DNA of 64,000 bases from Allorhizobium sonneratiae (GTDB taxonomy: Bacteria; Pseudomonadota; Alphaproteobacteria; Rhizobiales; Rhizobiaceae). The stretch covers positions 1 to 64,000 of the forward strand of contig NZ_JAMKOJ010000010.1 in NCBI RefSeq assembly GCF_023700755.1. The letters are read 5' to 3'. Below, one piece after another: positions 25,303-32,343 of this stretch (within the stretch, counting starts at the first letter, position 1; every line of letters begins with the position of its first letter). The translations under genes and the position numbers were made by a program. The notes under the pieces are model-generated. The model searched no databases. It was not told the DNA's origin and worked only from the letters and a program-made list of their open reading frames with translations.

Positions 25303-25470
25303 ATGGACCGGGAAAAGGACATGCCACGGGTAGACGATCCCAATATCAACCCTGTCTGGGACCGCCTGCTGGGCACGGACACCAATACGGGTGCGGTCCG
25401 GCTTCTGGCGGCACTCATGGTGTTTTTCCTGTTGGGCGGCGGGATCGTTACGCTTCTCGGAGCGGTCTGA
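25303..25470 (+). CDS. Small single-pass membrane protein (55 aa)
   Basis: A 55-residue protein with a polar N-terminal half and one C-terminal transmembrane helix, LLAALMVFFLLGGGIVTLLG. There is no signal-peptidase site, so the helix probably anchors it in the inner membrane. ATG at 25303 has a weak GAGG upstream, and an in-frame ATG at 25279 is possible. It is preceded by an EcfG-type promoter and followed by DUF892, which has its own. No family recognised; probably a stress-induced membrane peptide. Confidence 0.65.
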   Translation: MDREKDMPRVDDPNINPVWDRLLGTDTNTGAVRLLAALMVFFLLGGGIVTLLGAV

Positions 25471-25488
25471 CGTGTACGCCAGCGCACC

Positions 25489-25514
25489 GGAACAATGACA
25501 AGGATCCGCCTGTT
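25489..25514 (+). promoter_or_regulatory. EcfG-type promoter of the DUF892 gene
   Basis: GGAAC (25489-25493), 17 bp, TGTT (25511-25514), 31 bp before the DUF892 start. Confidence 0.68.
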
Positions 25515-25545
25515 AGAAAGCGGTATTCACCAAAGGGAGAAAGCC

Positions 25546-26046
25546 ATGCCCACCAAAACGCTGAACGACCTTTTTCATGAGACCCTGCGCGACATCTATT
25601 ATGCCGAACGCAAGATACTGAAAGCTCTGCCGAAGATGGCGCGCGGCGCCAACAGCGACAAGCTGAAGGCGGCCTTTGAAAAACATCGCAACGAAACCGA
25701 AGGCCATGTCGAGCGCCTGCAGCAGATTTTCGAGATGATCGGCAAATCGCCGCGCGGCAAGACATGCCAGGCGATTGAAGGCATCATTGAGGAAGGCGAG
25801 GAAATCCTTGAGGAGTTCAAGGGAACACCGGCCCTCGATGCAGGGCTTCTGGCCGCCGCACAGGCGGTGGAACACTACGAAATCAGCCGTTATGGCACGC
25901 TGCGCAGCTGGGCGAAGGAGCTTGGCATGAAGGATGCCGTTGCGCTCCTTGAGCAGACGCTTTCGGAAGAATCGAAAACCGATGAAGCCCTGACGCAACT
26001 GGCCGAAAAGACGGTCAATGATGCGGCCCAGCAGCGCGCCGCCTGA
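25546..26046 (+). CDS. DUF892 / YciF-like ferritin-fold stress protein
   Basis: A 166-residue four-helix-bundle protein of the DUF892 (YciE/YciF) family, opening TLNDLFHETLRDIYYAERKILKAL. Acidic/His residues in HRNETEGHVERL and VEHYEISRYGTL are placed as in dinuclear-metal ferritin-like proteins. ATG at 25546 has AGGGAG upstream. Members are induced by osmotic or stationary-phase stress in enterobacteria; the reaction is not established. An EcfG-type promoter and nearby Mn catalase support a stress role. Confidence 0.88.
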   Translation: MPTKTLNDLFHETLRDIYYAERKILKALPKMARGANSDKLKAAFEKHRNETEGHVERLQQIFEMIGKSPRGKTCQAIEGIIEEGEEILEEFKGTPALDAGLLAAAQAVEHYEISRYGTLRSWAKELGMKDAVALLEQTLSEESKTDEALTQLAEKTVNDAAQQRAA

Positions 26047-26143
26047 GCCGCAGAGATAGGCCGAGATGATCGGCACTTCAGGATTTTGTTTTTGCGCATG
26101 ATTTTATCGAGCCTCGTGAAACCCCCGGTCAAATTATGCGTGG

Positions 26144-26195
26144 GCGCCCGTGTCTTACCGGTCGTGCGGTGAGCTTAAGACACGGGCGCTTTTTT
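26144..26195 (+). terminator. Strong rho-independent terminator
   Basis: GCGCCCGTGTCTTA (26144-26157) pairs perfectly over 14 bp with TAAGACACGGGCGC (26176-26189), followed by six T. It lies 97 bp after the DUF892 stop and 27 bp before the next small gene, so that gene needs a promoter of its own or low read-through. Confidence 0.88.
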
Positions 26196-26222
26196 CATGA
26201 ACCGCAATCGAGAGCAAAACCG

Positions 26223-26450
26223 ATGAACGGCAAGACGAAGGCTGAAAGACAGACGCAGGCGGAAAAAGACGCGCGCGGTCAGTTCGCTCCCAAACAGTCA
26301 GGCGGAGAAAGCGATGGTGTGATGAGCGCCAAGCCGGTCGTCATCACCGGTTCGGAGGATGCGACGGTCGATAAGCGCCCGCCGGAAAAGCATGCGGAGG
26401 AAAAGGTCATGCAGCATGACCGCAAGCCGCTCGGCTCGAAAAAACCATGA
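26223..26450 (+). CDS. Small hydrophilic hypothetical protein (75 aa)
   Basis: A 75-residue, strongly hydrophilic, Lys/Glu/Gln/Asp-rich protein with very few hydrophobic residues (TKAERQTQAEKDARGQF, then EKHAEEKVMQHDRKPLG). It is probably disordered, like hydrophilin or desiccation-type proteins, though no motif proves it. The Shine-Dalgarno is weak and the start could vary. I found no GGAAC box between it and the terminator upstream. It is placed in the stress island by position only. Confidence 0.55.
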   Translation: MNGKTKAERQTQAEKDARGQFAPKQSGGESDGVMSAKPVVITGSEDATVDKRPPEKHAEEKVMQHDRKPLGSKKP

Positions 26451-26573
26451 GGCGAAATGCCCGCAGGCCATGGCCCGGTTCATTCTCACCCGGCAGCAAC
26501 CGATGCGTGTGGGTCTGCGCATCCTGGAAGAGCGGCTTCTTGCGTTTTGCAGCAGGAGAAATGACCGCAGGGC

Positions 26574-26732
26574 TTACGGCTCTTCTTCGCGGTAAAGCTC
26601 TTCCATCGCCTCCCGTTGATGTTGCCGCTCCCGAGCGTTCAGCTCCCGTTGGCGCAGCAGCGCATAGATGAAGGCGATGGCAAGCAGGATCGGCCCGACA
26701 GTAAAGACAAAGCCCCATAAAAGGGTTGACAT
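26574..26732 (-). CDS. Tiny single-pass membrane protein (52 aa)
   Basis: A 52-residue protein with an N-terminal transmembrane helix (WGFVFTVGPILLAIAFIYALL) and a highly charged cytoplasmic-type tail ending in EELYREEEP. ATG at 26732 has GGGAGAG upstream. A GGAAC-N16-GGTT promoter lies 36-60 bp upstream on this strand, which supports the gene being real despite its size. No family recognised. Confidence 0.65.
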   Translation of the reverse strand: MSTLLWGFVFTVGPILLAIAFIYALLRQRELNARERQHQREAMEELYREEEP

Positions 26733-26767
26733 GGCCGCTCTCCCTGATGGCCGCACATATCCTGCCG

Positions 26768-26792
26768 AACCGGGAAAAAGCATGAATGTTCC
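26768..26792 (-). promoter_or_regulatory. EcfG-type promoter of a tiny membrane-protein gene
   Basis: On the minus strand GGAAC (26792-26788), 16 bp, GGTT (26771-26768), 35 bp before the start at 26732. Confidence 0.7.
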
Positions 26793-26864
26793 CGATCCCA
26801 TACGAGTTCTCGCAGGCCGCTGAAAAAGGCGAGCCGGCTGGAACTGGTCTGTTTCGGTCGCCTG

Positions 26865-27884
26865 CTAGAGATGTTCGCGAATACTGCCGCGCCATTGCAG
26901 CGTACTGGCAAGGGTAATTTGTTTGACGAGGCGTCGTCCCGCCAGACGTTCGGCCAGCAGATCGACGGCGGTTTCGCCGATCTGCTCGGCAGGCAGGCGC
27001 ACGGTGGTCAGCGGCGGATTGAGAAGCCGCGCCATGGGAATGTCGTTGAAGCTGGCGATGGCGATGTCTTTCGGCACGTTAAGCCCCCGCTCCTGCAGGA
27101 CACGATAGACGCCCATGGCCACATTGTCGTTGCAGGTAACAATGGCCTCTGGCAGAGCAGGCGCCTGAAGCAGGCGGTGGGCAAGCCGGTCACCGAGATT
27201 TTCGCCATGGTGATCCGGGCAGGCTTCCGTGAGGCAGAGTGCTGGATCGAAGCTTCCCTGATCCCGCATCCAGTTGACATAGGTTCGGCAGCGGATTTCG
27301 CCGAAGGGATCACTGTCGAACTTGCCGATCCAGCCGAGATAGGCGATGCGGCGATAGCCCTTGTCCTGTAGCGCGCCCAGCAATTTGCGCATTGCTACCG
27401 ACAGATCGCTTGCCGCCGCATCGAAGGCTTCATCGGGTGGAATGGAATCGGCAAAAACGAGATGGCGGCTGTAGCGCGCCAGCCATTCCATCTGCTCCTC
27501 CTGAAAGCTGCCGATGGCGATAACGCCGGAGGCATTTTCCAGAAAGGCCGGCTCCGGTCTGGCATCGGTGCCATAGATCCTGACGGTTTCCATTTTCAGC
27601 TCATGCGAGCGCCGTTCGATACCAAGGCGAAGCGAGACATAATAAGGATCGGCCAGTTCATGCTCCGGCCTCAGAAAATGCACGATGGCCACCCGGCGCA
27701 ATGCACTCAGGCCCGCGGCACGGTTGCGCGTGCGCGGCGGGGCGTAGTTCATCGCCGCTGCAGTCTCGATGATGATCCGCCGCTTCTCTTCCGTTATCGA
27801 CAATGTCGCATCGGAATTCAACACGCGCCAGACCGTGGTCGAGGAAACCCCGGCCGCCTTGGCGATGGTCTTGAGTGTGGCCAT
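26865..27884 (-). CDS. LacI family transcriptional regulator
   Basis: About 339 residues. The N-terminal LacI helix-turn-helix reads TLKTIAKAAGVSSTTVWRVLN, followed by a hinge and a periplasmic-binding-protein-like effector domain (SGVIAIGSFQEEQM, VTCNDNVAMGVYRVLQERG, IASFNDIPMARLLNPPLTTV). ATG at 27884 is preferred to a longer frame reaching 28007. The hinge lacks the usual RAL-hinge Ala-Asn pattern and begins with YAPPRTRNRA. It lies downstream of, and in the same direction as, the SMP-30-like gene, which it may control; the effector is probably a sugar or aldonolactone. Confidence 0.88.
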   Translation of the reverse strand: MATLKTIAKAAGVSSTTVWRVLNSDATLSITEEKRRIIIETAAAMNYAPPRTRNRAAGLSALRRVAIVHFLRPEHELADPYYVSLRLGIERRSHELKMETVRIYGTDARPEPAFLENASGVIAIGSFQEEQMEWLARYSRHLVFADSIPPDEAFDAAASDLSVAMRKLLGALQDKGYRRIAYLGWIGKFDSDPFGEIRCRTYVNWMRDQGSFDPALCLTEACPDHHGENLGDRLAHRLLQAPALPEAIVTCNDNVAMGVYRVLQERGLNVPKDIAIASFNDIPMARLLNPPLTTVRLPAEQIGETAVDLLAERLAGRRLVKQITLASTLQWRGSIREHL

Positions 27885-28061
27885 GATGCGCTCACGCGAT
27901 GACGGGTGAAAAAAGCGCGGTTTGACACTGATTTTTCTGAACGTCAAGGTGGCAAGGCCCAGATGGGCTATTGGCGCTCGCCAATGCGCCAGGTTCCCGC
28001 GCCACAAACGGCGCTATTTTCCGCGAGATCCGGCAGATCCTCCTTCGCCCCGGATAGCCGC

Positions 28062-29072
28062 TCACCAATCGATCAATGGCTGACCGGCGACGGGGCTGGT
28101 GAAATAGGGAATGCGGTTGCCACGCAGCGAGCCGAGATAGACGGTTTTCAGATCCGGGCCGCCGAAGGTCAGCGAGGCCATCCAGGGGCAGAGTGTACCG
28201 GTGGCCGCGCTCATGATCTCGGGCGTCACGCGGCCCTCCTCCCAGGCTTTGTCAAGTTCGGCGGTCTTTTCCGGATTGCCGTCGTCGAGAATAGTCACAA
28301 GCTCACCTTCGGGTGTGATCGCCACCAGCCGGTCGGCCATGATCAGTGTGGTCCAGAGATTGCCATAGGCATCGAAGGCGATGCCGTCGCAAAAGCCGCC
28401 GACATTCGATGGCCCATAGATTTCCCGGTCCCTCAGCGAACCATCCGGCTGGACGCGAAGACGGGTAATATTGCGCGCGGTGGTTTCGGCGACATAGAGC
28501 CATTCCTCGTTCGTATCGAACCGCAGCTCATTGGTGCCGCAGAGATTGTCGGCAACGATGCGTGCACCCTTGTCGTCGATCACGGCGATATAGCCGTCGC
28601 GGCTATTGGTTTTCACATGATCGGTCCAGGGGATCGTTCTTGTGGTGACGGTGAGCCACAGGCGTCCCTTGCTGTCGCGGGTGACGAAATTGGCCTTTCC
28701 GATCGGCTGGCCGTCGATATTGTCGAGAAGAATGGTGCTGTCGCCATTGCGCTTCATCAGCTCCAGCCGATCCGTGCCGAAATTGGCAATGAGAAAGTCG
28801 CCCTCCTTGGTGAAGGCCAGTCCGTTGGGCAGGCTGCCCATGGTGTTGACATAGCGGTCCTCGAAGGAGGTGGCCGCCGAATTGTCCAGCCCCTTTTGCA
28901 GGATCAGCTCTTGAGTACCATCGGGGTCGATCCGCATGATGCCGCCGCGCGCATCCGCTGCCCAGAGTGTTCCGTTCTTTTCGGCCAATATGCATTCCGG
29001 CCGCTCAAGACCCTCGCCGACAAAGCGGATGTCTTCACGCCGGACCTGAAAACCTTTCAACGGATTGGTCAT
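28062..29072 (-). CDS. SMP-30/gluconolactonase-like beta-propeller protein
   Basis: A 336-residue six-bladed beta-propeller of the SMP-30/gluconolactonase/LRE family. The metal-site Glu is probably in GLERPECILAE near the N terminus, with further motifs SLPNGLAFTKEGDFLIANFG, GTNELRFDTNEEWLYVAE and GGFCDGIAFDAYGNLW. No signal peptide is present. These enzymes hydrolyse sugar or other lactones using Ca, Zn or Mn. ATG at 29072 follows GGAGG. A TTGGT...ACAA operator-like palindrome lies 24-39 bp upstream. The substrate is not assignable. Confidence 0.85.
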   Translation of the reverse strand: MTNPLKGFQVRREDIRFVGEGLERPECILAEKNGTLWAADARGGIMRIDPDGTQELILQKGLDNSAATSFEDRYVNTMGSLPNGLAFTKEGDFLIANFGTDRLELMKRNGDSTILLDNIDGQPIGKANFVTRDSKGRLWLTVTTRTIPWTDHVKTNSRDGYIAVIDDKGARIVADNLCGTNELRFDTNEEWLYVAETTARNITRLRVQPDGSLRDREIYGPSNVGGFCDGIAFDAYGNLWTTLIMADRLVAITPEGELVTILDDGNPEKTAELDKAWEEGRVTPEIMSAATGTLCPWMASLTFGGPDLKTVYLGSLRGNRIPYFTSPVAGQPLIDW

Positions 29073-29095
29073 CTCACATCCTCCACTTTAATTAG

Positions 29096-29111
29096 TTGTT
29101 CGACCAACCAA
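29096..29111. promoter_or_regulatory. Palindromic operator upstream of the SMP-30 gene
   Basis: Read on the minus strand, TTGGTTGGTCGAACAA. It matches the sequence at 45292-45307 (TTGGTTGAACGACCAA) at 13 of 16 positions. Both resemble FadR-type GntR operators. The 353-bp gap 29073-29425 also holds a tandem repeat (29128-29173) and no gene. Confidence 0.5.
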
Positions 29112-29127
29112 ATAATTTTTCAGACGA

Positions 29128-29173
29128 CTTGTCAATGCGTTCTGCCTGAACTTGTCAATGCGTTCTGCCTGAA
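29128..29173. repeat. Perfect tandem duplication, 2 x 23 bp
   Basis: The unit CTTGTCAATGCGTTCTGCC plus TGAA occurs twice head-to-tail without a mismatch (29128-29150 and 29151-29173), upstream of the SMP-30 promoter region. This implies a recent slippage event. Confidence 0.85.
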
Positions 29174-29425
29174 ACGTCGAAGCGTTTAAAACGATACCGG
29201 CAATGGCTGCGGGCGAGAAAACATGAACTTTCTGTTCAGGGTTTCCGTGACGCACTGACACGCTCTATGGCGAAAGCCGGTACACAGGTCTTGAAGCCGG
29301 GTCGAAAAGTGGACATGGATTTGATAAGATTGGTTATGCCGTCTATGATCGTGTTCTAAGTTTCTGTTTTTTCATTTCCGGGGACGGTTCACTTTTCCCG
29401 CGAGAATGCTTTAAGGGAGCCATGT

Positions 29426-29773
29426 GTGAAAACCCAGATCACGCCGCAGATGATCGTTCGAATCTGGCGTACTCGCTTTGATCCGAAGGGCAAGGACAGG
29501 CTTGTTGCCTATGCCAATGATGTCTCTCTTCCTGTTCTGTCGACGCGTTCCGGTGTGAAGGGGGTTTTCTTCGCTGCAAAGGATGATCAGTGGATCACAA
29601 CAACCTTTTGGCAAAGCCAGGCCGACATTGACCGTCTTGACGATGATCAGGACTATCAAAGAATTGTCGAGGGTATTCTGGCACTTGGCGTTTTGGGCAG
29701 TGATCAGTCCGTGGAAACATTCATCTATGAGGGTGGTTCCACATTGGCGGCGGTGACACCATTTCCCATCTGA
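29426..29773 (+). CDS. ABM-like (antibiotic biosynthesis monooxygenase fold) small protein
   Basis: A 115-residue protein with a dimeric alpha-beta-barrel pattern: VRIWRTRFDPKGKDRLVAYA, then GVKGVFFAAKDDQWITTTFWQSQADIDRL (about 43-71), in which the FW-x-S/D-x2-D segment resembles ABM-fold proteins. The start is GTG at 29426, 8 bp after AAGGGAG; an ATG 4 bp earlier is out of frame. No cofactor residues can be assigned, and members range from quinone-forming oxygenases to haem-degrading and unknown proteins. It stands alone between SMP-30 and LysR. Confidence 0.65.
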   Translation: MKTQITPQMIVRIWRTRFDPKGKDRLVAYANDVSLPVLSTRSGVKGVFFAAKDDQWITTTFWQSQADIDRLDDDQDYQRIVEGILALGVLGSDQSVETFIYEGGSTLAAVTPFPI

Positions 29774-29811
29774 GACTGTGGGGATTGTCAGGTCAAAACC
29801 AACACGATGTT

Positions 29812-30714
29812 TTATGCAGACGGGGTAACCTGCGTCAGCAGCCAGGCTTCGAAATCGCGTGCTGCGATTTGTGCCGTCTTGTTCTCCGGTCGCACGATGA
29901 AATAGGCATTTTCAGTCTGCATGGGAAGATTGGCCATGGGGGCCAATGTGCCGGATTTGAGCTCGCTTTCGATGAGATAGGTCGGCAAGAGGGCAAAGCC
30001 GAGACCTGCGGCGGCAGCCGAGATCACCATGGAGAACTGGTCGAAGCGCGCGCCCTGAAAGGCTTGTGGCAGGTCAACACCGTGATGGCGCGCCCAATCC
30101 GACCACAGCTTGGGGCGCGTGGTGAGATGCAGCAGGGGAAGCCTGTCATATAGGCCGGTTTCACCCTCTCGCATGCGACCAACCAGCAAGGGACTTGCAA
30201 CCGGCAGAACTGTCTCGTGGCACAGAAAGGTTGAGGTGGCATTGGCCCAGGTCGGCTGGCCGAAATGGATGGCAAGATCGAAATTCTCTTCGGCAAAGCT
30301 GAAGGGGCTTGAGCGGGATTCCAGTGAAATCGCCACATCGGCATGCTGGTCGAGAAAGTGGCCAAGCCGTGGGACCAGCCATTTCGTTGCGAATGTGGGC
30401 AGGGTGGCGATACGCAGGGATTTTGTCATCTGGCCGGTGGCCACGGCGCCAATCATCAGCCGTTCTGCCTGGGCCAGCAACTGCTTGACCTCGGGCAGAA
30501 GCCTTTCACCCGCCTCAGACAGAATGACGCGCTTTCTGACACGCTCGAACAGCTTCACCCCGGTCTGATGTTCGAGATCGGCGATCTGGCGGCTCACCGC
30601 ACTCTGGGTCAGGTTCAGCTCTTCGGCTGCGCGGGAAAAATTCTGATGCCGTGCCGCGCATTCAAAGGCTTGCAGGGTGATGAAGTCAGGCGTGAGGCTT
30701 CGGCGTGTGGTCAT
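29812..30714 (-). CDS. LysR family transcriptional regulator (GcvA-like)
   Basis: About 300 residues. The winged HTH at 1-65 includes FECAARHQNFSRAAEELNLTQSAVS, followed by a type 2 periplasmic-binding effector domain. The pattern (TPDFITLQAFECAARH, WARHHGVDLPQAFQGARFDQFSMVISAAAAGLG) is that of the GcvA-like subgroup. ATG at 30714 is preferred to 30741. It is divergent from hglS and the lysine catabolic operon and is the obvious candidate activator; the inducer (lysine, aminoadipate or 2-oxoadipate) is inferred. The shared intergenic region is largely filled by family A repeats. Confidence 0.86.
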   Translation of the reverse strand: MTTRRSLTPDFITLQAFECAARHQNFSRAAEELNLTQSAVSRQIADLEHQTGVKLFERVRKRVILSEAGERLLPEVKQLLAQAERLMIGAVATGQMTKSLRIATLPTFATKWLVPRLGHFLDQHADVAISLESRSSPFSFAEENFDLAIHFGQPTWANATSTFLCHETVLPVASPLLVGRMREGETGLYDRLPLLHLTTRPKLWSDWARHHGVDLPQAFQGARFDQFSMVISAAAAGLGFALLPTYLIESELKSGTLAPMANLPMQTENAYFIVRPENKTAQIAARDFEAWLLTQVTPSA

Positions 30715-30796
30715 TCCATTTTCGCATGAACTTATCCGCAATCATCACAACATGACTGCGAAAAACCGCATTATGGTGCATGTTTAGTATGATCTA

Positions 30797-30902
30797 CTGC
30801 ATAATTCCTTAAATCGGAATCGATTTAAGGTGAAAATTATGCAGCAGATTAAAAGTGTTACAGCGACCTTTGTGCGCCATATTTGGCGCACGGCGCTGTA
30901 GC
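30797..30902. repeat. Two family A palindromic elements in tandem
   Basis: First, CCTTAAATCG (30807-30816) pairs with CGATTTAAGG (30821-30830), flanked by CTGCATAATT and AAAATTATGCAG. Second, GTGCGCCA (30872-30879) pairs with TGGCGCAC (30884-30891) inside an outer TTACAGCG/CGCTGTAG stem. They end 8 bp before the hglS Shine-Dalgarno, so the hairpin lies in the leader or at the promoter. Confidence 0.75.
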
Positions 30903-30925
30903 AGAGTTCAAAGGACATGACCATC

Positions 30926-32317
30926 ATGATTGCGAAAGTTTCTCCAGATGATATCCGCGCCCGGTTTTCCGGCGCCATGTCGGCGATGTACCGCGATGAG
31001 GTGCCAGCCTATGGAACGCTGATGGAGCTGGTGGCTCGCGTCAATGACGAGACGCTGGCTGAAAACCCCGAGCTTCGGGCACGCCTTGAGGCCAGCGATA
31101 CGCTGGACCGCATCTCTGAAGAGCGTCACGGTGCCATTCGTCTTGGCACGGCGCAGGAGCTTTCGATGATGGCCCGCATTTTTGCGGTGATGGGCATGTA
31201 TCCCGTGGGTTATTACGATCTTTCCACCGCCGGTGTGCCGGTGCATTCCACCGCTTTCCGCCCCGTGGGCGAAGCGGCTTTGAAGCGCAATCCCTTCCGT
31301 GTCTTCACCTCGCTGCTCAGGCTGGATCTGATTGCCGATACGACTTTGCGCGATGAAGCCGCCGCCATTCTCGCAAAGCGCCAGATTTTTACCCCCGGTG
31401 CCATTGCGCTGACCGAAAAGGCCGAAAAGCAGGGCGGGCTGGAGGCCGAGGACGCATCCCGTTTCGTTGCGGAAGTGCTGGAAACCTTCCGTTGGCACGA
31501 CAAAGCCAATGTGGCGCTCTCCATGTATCACCGCCTGCATGATGCGCATCGGCTGATTGCCGATGTGGTCTCCTTCAAGGGGCCGCATATCAACCATCTG
31601 ACGCCGCGCACCTTGGATATCGACAGGGTGCAGGCGTTGATGCCGGAATATGGCATTGCCCCCAAGGCCGTGGTGGAAGGCCCGCCGACCCGCAAATGCC
31701 CGATCCTGTTGCGCCAGACCTCGTTCAAGGCGCTGGAAGAACCCGTCTCTTTCGACGACGGCAAGGGTGGCTGGCAATCCGGCACCCACACCGCCCGTTT
31801 CGGCGAGATCGAACAGCGCGGCATTGCCCTGACGCCCAAGGGCCGCGCCCTTTATGATGCGTTGCTGGACGAGACCCGCAAAATCGTGCGTCCTGCCGCC
31901 GATGGTTCCAACGCGGCAGCGTATGAGGCAGCGCTTGCCGATGTCTTCAAGGCGTTCCCGGATGACTGGGCGACGATCCGCGCCGAAGGCCTTGGCTATG
32001 TCAGCTATTATCTGACGGAAAAGGCGAGGGCGGACCTGCCATCGACGCTGGATGTGGAACAGCTTATCGCCGATGGCTATATCGGTTTCGATCCGATTGT
32101 TTACGAAGACTTCCTGCCGGTCAGTGCGGCTGGTATCTTCCAGTCGAATCTGGGGGATGGCGCACAGCAGGATTTTGTCGCAAGCCCCAATCAGAAGCGC
32201 TTCGAAGCCGATCTGGGTGCCGAAGTGCTGAACGAATTCGATCATTATGGCAGCATTGAAAAGGCCTCGCTGGAGGCCTGCCTTGCCGCTTTCGCCCGGC
32301 AGATTGCCGCCGAGTAA
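30926..32317 (+). CDS. hglS: 2-oxoadipate dioxygenase/decarboxylase (HglS, DUF1338)
   Basis: About 463 residues of the DUF1338/YdcJ family. Pseudomonas putida HglS converts 2-oxoadipate plus O2 to D-2-hydroxyglutarate and CO2 using a non-haem iron. The iron-binding His region SEERHGAIRLG is at about residue 68, STAGVPVHSTAFRP follows, and the C-terminal YEDFLPVSAAGIFQSNL is family-typical. AAAGGA favours ATG at 30926 over 30917, which is only 1 bp from it. It is the first gene of a four-gene plus-strand operon with aminoadipate-semialdehyde dehydrogenase, an aminotransferase and a D-2-hydroxyglutarate dehydrogenase, which fits lysine degradation exactly. Confidence 0.9.
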   Translation: MIAKVSPDDIRARFSGAMSAMYRDEVPAYGTLMELVARVNDETLAENPELRARLEASDTLDRISEERHGAIRLGTAQELSMMARIFAVMGMYPVGYYDLSTAGVPVHSTAFRPVGEAALKRNPFRVFTSLLRLDLIADTTLRDEAAAILAKRQIFTPGAIALTEKAEKQGGLEAEDASRFVAEVLETFRWHDKANVALSMYHRLHDAHRLIADVVSFKGPHINHLTPRTLDIDRVQALMPEYGIAPKAVVEGPPTRKCPILLRQTSFKALEEPVSFDDGKGGWQSGTHTARFGEIEQRGIALTPKGRALYDALLDETRKIVRPAADGSNAAAYEAALADVFKAFPDDWATIRAEGLGYVSYYLTEKARADLPSTLDVEQLIADGYIGFDPIVYEDFLPVSAAGIFQSNLGDGAQQDFVASPNQKRFEADLGAEVLNEFDHYGSIEKASLEACLAAFARQIAAE

Positions 32318-32343
32318 CGCCGATACATTCTGGAGATTTCACC

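Noticed and set aside
26046-26222. Search for an EcfG promoter before the hydrophilic protein at 26223
   Set aside because: No GGAAC box occurs between the DUF892 stop and this gene, so I did not include it among the promoter-supported stress genes.
26845-26875. GGAAC near the end of the LacI gene region as a further stress promoter
   Set aside because: No NGTT element at 16-17 bp and no gene start at a fitting distance downstream.
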